Source: Deltaproteobacteria bacterium
Lineage (GTDB): Bacteria; Myxococcota_A; Polyangia; Polyangiales; Houyiibacteriaceae
DNA length: 64,000 nt
Assembly (NCBI GenBank): GCA_017644045.1
Contig: JAEPMI010000010.1
Span: 372,001-436,000, forward strand
Direction: 5' to 3'
The stretch's first letter is position 1; the number at the start of each line of letters is the position of its first letter. Shown in pieces: positions 1 to 8,149 of the stretch. Made by a program: the position numbers and the translations under genes. The notes beneath the pieces were generated by a model. The model was not told the DNA's origin and did no database searches. It saw only the letters and a program-made list of their open reading frames with translations.

Positions 1-833
1 AGGACCAGGACGGCTGCCCGGAAGAGGACAACGACCAGGACGGCATGCTCGACGCGGACGACCCCTGCCCCACTCAGGCGGAGGACATGGACGGCTTCGA
101 GGACGAAGACGGCTGCCCGGACGAGGACAACGACGGCGACGGCGTGCGTGACGGTTTCGACTCCTGCCCGAGCGAGCCCGAAGACATGGACGGCGACCGC
201 GATGAGGACGGCTGCCCGGACAACGACACGGACCGCGACGGCATCGACGACGTCAACGACCAGTGCCCGGACGTGCCCGAGGACGCCGACGGCTTCGGCG
301 ACGAGGACGGCTGCCCCGAAGAGGACTTCGACGGCGACGGCATCCCGGACGACGGCGACGAGTGTCCCGACGAGGCCGAGATCATGAACGGCATCAGCGA
401 CGAGGACGGCTGCCCCGAGCCGGACGACGATGGTGACGGAATCACGAACGACCAGGATCGCTGCCCCGAACGAGCCGAGACCCTCAACGGTCGCGCCGAC
501 GACGACGGATGCCCCGATGGCGACGCTCTCGTGAACCTCGAAGCGCAGAGCGTCACCTTCACGCAGCCGGTTCACTTCGGTCGTCGGGGTCGGATTCGAG
601 GCGGCACGCGAACTCTCCTCGGCACCCTGATCGTGCTCCTCCAGCGCCATCCGGGGGTCCGGCTGAAGATCGAAATCGCGGCGGGCTCGGCGGCGGAGGC
701 TCAGGCTCAGGCCGACGCCACCAAGGCCTTCCTGACCGAGAACGGGATCGCGGAGAGCCGGCTCCAGTTCGTGGCCAGCGAGGGCGCTGACGCCTTCACC
801 ATGACCCGGCTCGACGTGTCCGCCTCCGAGTGA
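1..833 (+). CDS. TSP type-3 repeat surface protein with degenerate OmpA-like C-terminus (5' partial)
   Basis: The frame is open from base 3, so the N-terminus lies outside the window; about 276 residues are visible, ending with TGA at 831-833. The first ~170 residues are Asp-rich thrombospondin type-3 repeats: six DGCP blocks alternating with D-x-D-x-D-G calcium loops and CPxxxED motifs. The last ~105 residues have the strand-helix layout of an OmpA-like domain (FGRRGRIRGG, then ILLQRHP-like helix, GIAESRLQFV). The GHTD motif is replaced by IAAGS, and the N-x-x-L-S-x-x-R-A helix has lost its Asn and Arg, so peptidoglycan binding is doubtful. Families with this layout are outer-membrane or surface proteins whose TSP3 stalk is stabilised by calcium. 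The role here is inferred; domain identity is fairly sure for the repeats, less so for the C-terminus. Confidence 0.8.
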   Translation, partial: DQDGCPEEDNDQDGMLDADDPCPTQAEDMDGFEDEDGCPDEDNDGDGVRDGFDSCPSEPEDMDGDRDEDGCPDNDTDRDGIDDVNDQCPDVPEDADGFGDEDGCPEEDFDGDGIPDDGDECPDEAEIMNGISDEDGCPEPDDDGDGITNDQDRCPERAETLNGRADDDGCPDGDALVNLEAQSVTFTQPVHFGRRGRIRGGTRTLLGTLIVLLQRHPGVRLKIEIAAGSAAEAQAQADATKAFLTENGIAESRLQFVASEGADAFTMTRLDVSASE

Positions 834-887
834 GGCGCGACTCGCTCCTTTTTTGACCGCTTCGCCGGAGCGCCCGAGGGTGGCTGC

Positions 888-1397
888 ATGCGCACCCTCG
901 GCTCCGGTCTCCTGCTCCTCGTTCTCCTGGCCGCGGCCACCGACCTCGCTTGCGTGCCGGAGGACGTCCCGGGAGAGGTCGTCGGCACCTACGAGTTCGA
1001 GGGTCGGCTCGAGGTCAACGAGTGCGGGAGCGCCGCCTTCCCGGCGGTCGACACCCTCGAGATGCGGGCAGAGCTTCGCCGAGACCTCGACATGGCGGTC
1101 TGGCGTGTACCGCAGGCGCCGATCACCTACGGGGTGGTCGAGGACGACGACTCCTACGTGTTCACGGGCGGCGGCACCTACCCAGCGTACGAGGGGTGCA
1201 CCTTCGTCCAGGAAGAGATGATCGCCATCGACGGCGTCGGTGAGGAGAGCCCGACCGGAGAGACCGTGATCCGCATCAGCGTAGCGGCGGGGAGCGACTG
1301 CACCCCCAGCCACACCGTCGCCGGCGGTCCCTTCCTCGCCCTGCCCTGCGAGATCCGTTGGTCGATGGATGGAAGCGCCATCGACCCGATCTTCTGA
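888..1397 (+). CDS. Small predicted lipoprotein, function unknown
   Basis: This 169-residue protein begins with a hydrophobic export signal and a likely lipid-attachment Cys at residue 22 (TDLAC; the -3 position is Asp, so the lipobox is not classical). Four further Cys residues follow (NECG, EGCT, SDCT, LPCE) and could form two disulfides in the periplasm. No catalytic motif or known domain was recognised. It lies 54 bases after the TSP3 protein on the same strand, with no clear terminator between, so the two may be co-transcribed. The ATG at 888 is preceded by only a weak GAGGGTGG. It is a real gene by codon pattern and signal sequence; function is unknown. Confidence 0.7.
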   Translation: MRTLGSGLLLLVLLAAATDLACVPEDVPGEVVGTYEFEGRLEVNECGSAAFPAVDTLEMRAELRRDLDMAVWRVPQAPITYGVVEDDDSYVFTGGGTYPAYEGCTFVQEEMIAIDGVGEESPTGETVIRISVAAGSDCTPSHTVAGGPFLALPCEIRWSMDGSAIDPIF

Positions 1398-1402
1398 GGG
1401 CG

Positions 1403-3421
1403 CTACTCCTTCGGGTCGTCGGGCTCGACCTCGACGTCGGGCTCCGCTTCCGCAGCCGGCTCGGACTCCGCCTCATCCGTGCTCGGCTCGGCCCGCTCCT
1501 CCACCTCGTCGGGTGACGGCGGCTCCTTCGACTCTCCGGCGGGCGGCGGCGGCGGCTCCTTCGCCTCGCCGGCCGCGGGCGGCGGCGGCGGCTCCTTGGC
1601 CTTGGCCTCCGGAGCCGGCTCGGAGTCGGGCGTGGGTGGAGGCTCGCTCTTCACGTCCCCCTCGGGCGCCGGCTCGGTGCCAGGCTTGGTCTCGGCGGAG
1701 GTGTCGGTCGGCAGGTCATCCGGCTGCACCGGCAGCTTCGCGGTGTTGCGGACCGCGGGATCCGGTCGCCGCTCGGCGAGAATGATCAGCTCCGGCGACG
1801 TGGCGCCGAAGAAGACTCCCGGCGTGGCCTTCATGCCGCTGATCGAGGTGACGCGGAAGCCCTTCTGGTGGAGGAGCTGCCCGATCTCGTGCGGCGCATA
1901 GAGGCGGAGCGAGTACGTGTTCTCGCGCTGCCGACCGTCGTCGAGGATCACCGTACGCTTCACGTGGAGCCGCGAGCGGAGGTAGTCGAAGCGCGACTCC
2001 TCCATGCACACGCACCCGTCGCCCTCGAACCAGACCAGGTTGGGCTGCTCGCGCAGGACGTGGTCACGGTTGACGATGTCCAGGAGCAGCAACCCGCCGG
2101 GCTTGAGCGACTCGAGGAGACGCTGCACGACCTCCCTGTTCCCGTCGTCGTCGAAGTAGCCGAAGGTCGTTCCCCAGCAGAGCACGGCGTCGAACTGACC
2201 TTCGAAGGTCATCTGGCGCATGTCGCCGTGGAGGAAATTGATGCGGAGGCCCTCGTCCTGCGCTTCGTCTCCGGCGCGGCTCAGCATCGGAAGACTCAGA
2301 TCGAGTCCGACGACGAGGTAGCCACGGCGCGTGAGCTCGATGGCGTGCAGACCCAATCCGCAGCCGACGTCGAGGATCGTGGAACCGCGCGGGAGCGCGA
2401 GCTGCCCGAGGATGAAGTCGCACTCCTTGGCGACCTCCTTCGGTGTGGGAGGTCGCACCGTCCGCAGGTAGTCGTCGCTGAAGAAGCCCTCGAACCAAGG
2501 CTTCCGCCGCTTCTTCTTCTTGGCCTCGGGCGGGGCGGGAGGCGCCTTCTCCACGGGCGGGGCCGGGGGCGCCTTCTCGGTGGGCGGTGGCGCCGGCGGT
2601 GCCTTCTCCACCGGGGGGGCCGGGGGCGCCTTCTTGGCTTCCTCGGGCGGGGCGGGCGGAGGTTCGCTGGTGGAGTCCTCGAGCTCGTCGTCGTCGAGCT
2701 CTTCCAGGTCGTCGTCCTCGTCCAGGTCGAGCTCGTCGCTCTCGGTGACGGTGAGCTCCGGCTCGTCGTCGTCCGCCTCGTCCACGACACCGACCTCATC
2801 GGCCACCTGCGCGAGCTCCTCGAGCGACACGCCGGGGACGGTGTCCGTCGGCGCCATCTCCGCCGGTGGGGGCGGCGGTGCGGATGCCGACACCGCGGCC
2901 GCCTCCTCGGCGGCGGCTTCGATGGCCTCCGCCTCCGCTTCGTCGAGCTCGTCGATGCTGACCTCGACCGAGGCCGGCTCTTCGCTGGGCGGCTCCGACT
3001 GGCCACCGACGTCCAGCGACTCGAGGTCATCGTCGGCCAGGACCTGCGTCGACTCCGGAGCGAGCGGCTCAGTGTCGATGTCCGCGTCCGGCATCTCGGC
3101 GAAGGGGTCGAGCATGTCCGCCTCGTCGGCGCTCTTGCTCGTGACCCGCACCGAGTCCCGCATGACCACCTTCCCGTCGGGAGGCGGCGGCGGATAGGAC
3201 GACCGCGCAGGCGGCATCGAGGAGACCGTCGCTGGCGCTGGCTTCTTCGGCGGCTCGGGCGGCGGTTCGAGCGCTGCCTCGCCAGCGGCCTTTGCCGCCG
3301 GTGTGGCTGCGGGGAGCTCGCTGACCGCGCTCCGGCGAGGGACGTCGTCGACGGGGACCCGCAACGCTCGACGCTTGGTCTTGCGCTTGCGAGGGACGGC
3401 GACGTCGTCTTCGTCGCTCAA
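1403..3421 (-). CDS. SAM-dependent methyltransferase embedded in long low-complexity arms
   Basis: The protein is 672 residues, of which only about 305-555 look globular: a class I methyltransferase with motif I ILDVGCGLGLHA, an acidic residue ending strand 2 (VVGLDLS), FLHGDMRQM, and a post-core FDAVLCWGT. The N-terminal ~300 residues are acidic and Pro/Ala/Glu rich, with repeats of the form EKAPPAPP; the C-terminal ~115 residues carry KEPPPPPA repeats. The start is TTG at 3421-3419 and overlaps the TGA of psd by four bases (TTGA), so translation is coupled to phosphatidylserine decarboxylase. The coupling raises the possibility that the substrate is a lipid, but the substrate cannot be read from the sequence. 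The arms are probably disordered tethers or binding surfaces. Confidence 0.8.
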   Translation of the reverse strand: MSDEDDVAVPRKRKTKRRALRVPVDDVPRRSAVSELPAATPAAKAAGEAALEPPPEPPKKPAPATVSSMPPARSSYPPPPPDGKVVMRDSVRVTSKSADEADMLDPFAEMPDADIDTEPLAPESTQVLADDDLESLDVGGQSEPPSEEPASVEVSIDELDEAEAEAIEAAAEEAAAVSASAPPPPPAEMAPTDTVPGVSLEELAQVADEVGVVDEADDDEPELTVTESDELDLDEDDDLEELDDDELEDSTSEPPPAPPEEAKKAPPAPPVEKAPPAPPPTEKAPPAPPVEKAPPAPPEAKKKKRRKPWFEGFFSDDYLRTVRPPTPKEVAKECDFILGQLALPRGSTILDVGCGLGLHAIELTRRGYLVVGLDLSLPMLSRAGDEAQDEGLRINFLHGDMRQMTFEGQFDAVLCWGTTFGYFDDDGNREVVQRLLESLKPGGLLLLDIVNRDHVLREQPNLVWFEGDGCVCMEESRFDYLRSRLHVKRTVILDDGRQRENTYSLRLYAPHEIGQLLHQKGFRVTSISGMKATPGVFFGATSPELIILAERRPDPAVRNTAKLPVQPDDLPTDTSAETKPGTEPAPEGDVKSEPPPTPDSEPAPEAKAKEPPPPPAAGEAKEPPPPPAGESKEPPSPDEVEERAEPSTDEAESEPAAEAEPDVEVEPDDPKE

Positions 3422-4272
3422 CGCTTCTCCCCCAAGCGGGCGACGGCCTGGCCCATCCGCACGTGCTCGCCCGGCTCGATCACCAGTTCGAGCGGCGTGT
3501 CCGGCCCGATGAAGACGATGGCGGTGGACCCCAGGTGGAAGACCCCGAGCTCCTCGGCGCGGGCCATCGGCGGGCCGTCTCCGCCATAGTCCCGGGTGCC
3601 CGGCGTGTGCCCGACGTTGGACTCGACGTCGTCGAAGCTCAGGCCGATGCGCCCCACCCCGATCGCGCCGACCATCACGGTCGTGACCTCACCATGGGTC
3701 TGCGAGTTCTGAACGATGGCCATCCGCTCGTTGCGAGCGAAGAGCTGAGGCACGTGCTCGAGGCCGATGGAGTTCACCGGGTAGAGCGTCCCAGGCACGT
3801 AGCGGACACGGGCGATCTCACCCGACACGGGGGCGTGGACGCGGTGGTAGTCCCGTGGGGAGAGGTAGACGATGAAGAAGGTGCCGCCGCGGTAGCGCTC
3901 GGCCGCCACCGGATCACCGACCAGGTCGGCCACCTCGTAGCGCTTCCCCTTCACCAGCACCGTCGCGGCGGGGTCGATGGGCCCGAGGTCTTCGACTCGA
4001 CCGTCGGCCGGGCTCAGGACGGCGCCGAGATCGGGGTCCACGGCGCGGGCGCCCTCGACCAGGCGACGGGTGAAGAACTCGTCGAAGGTGCGATATCCCC
4101 CGTGAGGGATGATCGCGTCGCTCAGGTCCACGTCATACGCCTTCACGAAGGCGTCGATGGCCCGTCGCGCCACCGGTCCGGCTCGTAAACCAGCGAGCCG
4201 ACCCATCGTGCGGCTGAGTCGCTTTCGAGGGAGGAGACGGAGGGTCTGCGCGGTCAGCCGTTGGAGATCCAC
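3418..4272 (-). CDS. psd: Phosphatidylserine decarboxylase proenzyme
   Basis: This enzyme makes phosphatidylethanolamine from phosphatidylserine at the inner membrane. The 284-residue protein has the self-cleavage motif LGST near residue 247 (FHLGSTAIVF), where the Ser becomes the pyruvoyl group, and the conserved SPRDYHRVHAP segment near residue 140. Its length fits the proteobacterial PSD-B type. The start is GTG at 4272-4270; no strong ribosome site precedes it. Its 3' end overlaps the methyltransferase start (TTGA), making a two-gene unit. The 451-base region upstream contains no gene and carries a hairpin-rich repeat block, so the promoter must sit within or beside that block. Confidence 0.95.
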   Translation of the reverse strand: MDLQRLTAQTLRLLPRKRLSRTMGRLAGLRAGPVARRAIDAFVKAYDVDLSDAIIPHGGYRTFDEFFTRRLVEGARAVDPDLGAVLSPADGRVEDLGPIDPAATVLVKGKRYEVADLVGDPVAAERYRGGTFFIVYLSPRDYHRVHAPVSGEIARVRYVPGTLYPVNSIGLEHVPQLFARNERMAIVQNSQTHGEVTTVMVGAIGVGRIGLSFDDVESNVGHTPGTRDYGGDGPPMARAEELGVFHLGSTAIVFIGPDTPLELVIEPGEHVRMGQAVARLGEKR

Positions 4273-4536
4273 GTGTGTCGTCGGTCCGGCGGGAGCTCGT
4301 CGTCTGTGAAGACGTGGGGAGGGCCGCGTACCTGGGGCCGAAAGACCCCAAAAGCACTCGGAAATTGCCCGCCGATGCTATAGGAGCCGCCCGACCGACG
4401 TCAACGACGCTTTCGCACACCCGGGCAAGCGAGCCTCCCAGTTTGGGAGCGCGCCCCGAGAATCCACGCCCACGACGCGAAACGGGCGCGCCCGAAGGCG
4501 CGCCCGTCCGAAGTCTCCCGTCGACCGCCCCCTACG

Positions 4537-4570
4537 CCAAACAGGCGTGCCGAACGGCACGCCCGTTTGG
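4537..4570. repeat. Repeat unit 1: 34-base interrupted palindrome
   Basis: CCAAAC (4537-4542) pairs with GTTTGG (4565-4570), one A/C mismatch follows, then GGCGTGCC (4544-4551) pairs with GGCACGCC (4556-4563) around loop GAAC. The same 34 bases recur exactly at 4622-4655. The downstream linker GAGGGAGCGAGTC is shared with the 26.4-kb copy. It could act in RNA as an attenuator or stabiliser, or be a REP-like element. Confidence 0.75.
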
Positions 4571-4621
4571 GAGGGAGCGAGTCTCCGGCTCTTCCGTCGA
4601 CCCACCAGTCCCGCCTTGAAA

Positions 4622-4655
4622 CCAAACAGGCGTGCCGAACGGCACGCCCGTTTGG
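4622..4655. repeat. Repeat unit 2: identical 34-base palindrome
   Basis: This is an exact copy of 4537-4570, 85 bases downstream. Its linker reads GGAGGAGCGAGTC and runs into a second small hairpin at 4668-4684 and then the terminator-like hairpin beside glnA. The unit plus linker plus terminal hairpin is the full version of the module; the first copy lacks the terminal hairpin. Confidence 0.75.
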
Positions 4656-4687
4656 GGAGGAGCGAGTCTCCGGCTCCGCCGGAGCGA

Positions 4688-4718
4688 AGCGGGGGGGTCT
4701 TATGAAGACCCCTCCGCT
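4688..4718 (-). terminator. Hairpin at the glnA 3' end
   Basis: AGCGG plus GGGGTCTT (4688-4701, one G-T pair) pairs with AAGACCCC plus CCGCT (4705-4718) around loop ATG, giving a 14-bp stem that ends five bases before the glnA stop codon. There is no run of T on either strand, so intrinsic termination is plausible only if a U-tract is dispensable; protection of the mRNA 3' end is an alternative. Confidence 0.5.
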
Positions 4719-4723
4719 AGGAA

Positions 4724-6145
<1,422 letters not shown>

Positions 6146-6270
6146 CTCTCTCCGATTCTTTCGTGGCAGCGAGCCGAGATGGCTCGCGTCGTTGTGGGTT
6201 CGAACGAATGCGGAGGGAGTTCGCCCTCGGGACGGGGCGGGAGTCTCCGCGGCCTCCGTGCGGCGTCAGC

Positions 6271-6687
<417 letters not shown>

Positions 6688-6731
6688 TTAATGGCCGCTG
6701 TGTCGGGGCGCGAGCATGATATTCCTCCCGC

Positions 6732-7172
6732 ATGCGGCTCGGCGTCAGCTTCTCGCAGACTCTCAGCGGAACCTTCCACCGCCTCTCCGATCCGGGGGAG
6801 GAGTTTCCGCTCCAGCTGGAGCTCCGTGGGTTCTTCCCGCTGCGAAGGGTCCTCACTCGCGTGGCCGACATCGAGGGCACGGTCGACGCCGAGGGCCTCG
6901 CCACCCGGCGTCGGGTCACGGGCACGCTCGCCTTCCGCATCGTCCAGGGCGGCCGGCTGATCTACGAGCTGCGCTTCGACGGAGACGATGGGCGCGAACG
7001 CCGCTTCCAGGGGGAGACCGAGCTGGTGCTCGAGCGCCCCAAGCGCTCGCTCGAGCGGGTCTTCGGCCGCATCTTCGACGACGACGCGGAAGAGGCGCGA
7101 GTGATCCTCCACGACCCCCTCGAGGAGAGCATCCCGCGCATCCTCCGGTCGCTCCGGACCCGAAGCGAATGA
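6732..7172 (+). CDS. Conserved-looking 146-residue protein, function unknown
   Basis: The protein appears soluble and beta-rich, with no signal peptide, membrane helix or catalytic motif that I recognise. It is charged (many Arg, Glu, Asp), with RGFFPLRRV, TRRRVTGTLAF, and a C-terminal helix around KRSLERVFGRIFDDD. Its TGA overlaps the ATG of the next gene (ATGA at 7169-7172), so the two are translationally coupled and probably act in the same process. Start ATG at 6732 is the first in frame after the divergent glnB promoter region. A beta-barrel lipid- or ligand-binding fold is possible but unproven. Confidence 0.75.
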   Translation: MRLGVSFSQTLSGTFHRLSDPGEEFPLQLELRGFFPLRRVLTRVADIEGTVDAEGLATRRRVTGTLAFRIVQGGRLIYELRFDGDDGRERRFQGETELVLERPKRSLERVFGRIFDDDAEEARVILHDPLEESIPRILRSLRTRSE

Positions 7173-8047
7173 GCGAGCCGGTCGTCGTCGCGCACGGAGG
7201 CGCAGGACGGGTCGCGAAGGGCCGACTCGAAGAGCACGTCGCGGGCGTCGCCACGGCCGCGGAGGCGGGCCTCGCCGTCCTGATGGCCGGTGGGTCGGTC
7301 CTGGACGCCGCCCAGCGCACGGTGGAGGTGATGGAGGCCGACCCGCTCTACAACGCGGGCACCGGCGGCTCGTTGACCGACGCGGGCACCCTCGAGCTCG
7401 ACGCGTCCCTGATGGAGGGTGCCGGCCTCCGGGCCGGCGCCATCTGCTGCCTGCCGCCCTTCCTGCACCCCATCCGCGTCGCGCGCGGCGTGCTCGACGA
7501 CGGTCGCCACGTGATGCTCGCCGCCGAGGGCGCGGCACGCTTCGCGGAGGCCGCCGGCTTCGAACGTTCGACCGAGGCCGTGATGGTGACCGCGAGCGCG
7601 CGGGAGCGGCTCGAGCGTTGGCGCGAGGGCCGCGTCGGCGAGGGCTGGGCCGGTGGAACGGTCGGCGCCGTGGTCTCGGACGGCCGCGGTCACGTGGCGG
7701 CGGCGACGAGCACCGGCGGCACGGTGGGCAAGCGGGTCGGTCGAGTCGGCGACACGCCCATCGTGGGCGCGGGCACGTGGGCGGACGACCGGAGCGGTGC
7801 CTGCTCCTGCACCGGAATCGGCGAGGCCATCCTGCGCTTCGCCCTGGCGCGCGATGCGTGTGAGCGCCTCCGCCAGACGGACGCGGCCACGTGCGCCGAG
7901 GAGGCCATCGCCGCCTTCGGCGAGCGCGTGGCGGGCGAAGGCGGCCTGATCCTCGTCGCCCCGGACGGGTCGGTCGGCATCGCTCGGAACACCGAGACGA
8001 TGAGCCACGCCGTGGCGCGCCCTTCGGGCACCACCTCGGGCAGCTGA
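7169..8047 (+). CDS. Isoaspartyl peptidase / plant-type L-asparaginase
   Basis: This Ntn-hydrolase family removes beta-aspartyl dipeptides and can hydrolyse asparagine. The 292-residue proenzyme cleaves itself before a Thr that becomes the nucleophile; that Thr is in AGGTVGAVVSD near residue 163. Other family blocks are VVVAHGGAG at the N-terminus, YNAGTGGSLT, ELDASLMEG, TSTGGTVGKRVGRVGD and the substrate-binding GAGTWADD. The start is ATG at 7169, overlapping the previous gene by four bases; the longer open frame upstream lies over that gene and is not used. The product would be cytoplasmic (no signal peptide) and may serve protein-damage turnover. Confidence 0.92.
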   Translation: MSEPVVVAHGGAGRVAKGRLEEHVAGVATAAEAGLAVLMAGGSVLDAAQRTVEVMEADPLYNAGTGGSLTDAGTLELDASLMEGAGLRAGAICCLPPFLHPIRVARGVLDDGRHVMLAAEGAARFAEAAGFERSTEAVMVTASARERLERWREGRVGEGWAGGTVGAVVSDGRGHVAAATSTGGTVGKRVGRVGDTPIVGAGTWADDRSGACSCTGIGEAILRFALARDACERLRQTDAATCAEEAIAAFGERVAGEGGLILVAPDGSVGIARNTETMSHAVARPSGTTSGS

Positions 8048-8149
8048 CCCGACCTCCCTTTTATGGGGGGAGCCTTTGTGCCATGGTCCGCGCCGACTGC
8101 CGGGGGGCCGTCGCGGCCGCCCAACCCCGTGAATGCATAGCGTTTCGAG

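Larger units (their letters stand above)
4273..4723. repeat. Gene-free, hairpin-rich block between psd and glnA
   Basis: No coding frame is credible here. The block contains at least five strong hairpins: 4482-4507 (11-bp perfect stem, loop CGAA), 4537-4570 and 4622-4655 (near-identical 34-base units with stems CCAAAC and GGCGTGCC, loop GAAC), 4668-4684 (CTCCGGC/GCCGGAG, loop TCC) and 4688-4718 next to the glnA stop. The two 34-base units are followed by nearly the same linker (GTTTGGG then GGAGCGAGTCTCCGGCTC), giving a ~55-base direct repeat. A related unit with different but still paired stem sequences lies at 26415-26500. The psd promoter (minus strand) must be in the left part, about 4273-4480, where nothing distinctive was seen. 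Confidence 0.8.

Noticed and set aside
1868-3589. 573-codon open frame on the plus strand
   Set aside because: It is the complement of the methyltransferase gene; the methyltransferase has clear motifs and the complement does not.
4273-4480. Small gene upstream of psd
   Set aside because: Short open frames exist on both strands but overlap the hairpins and lack ribosome sites or recognisable sequence.
6150-6270. tRNA-like GGTTCGAAC between glnB and glnA
   Set aside because: There is a T-loop-like nonamer, but no acceptor stem, D arm or anticodon arm around it.
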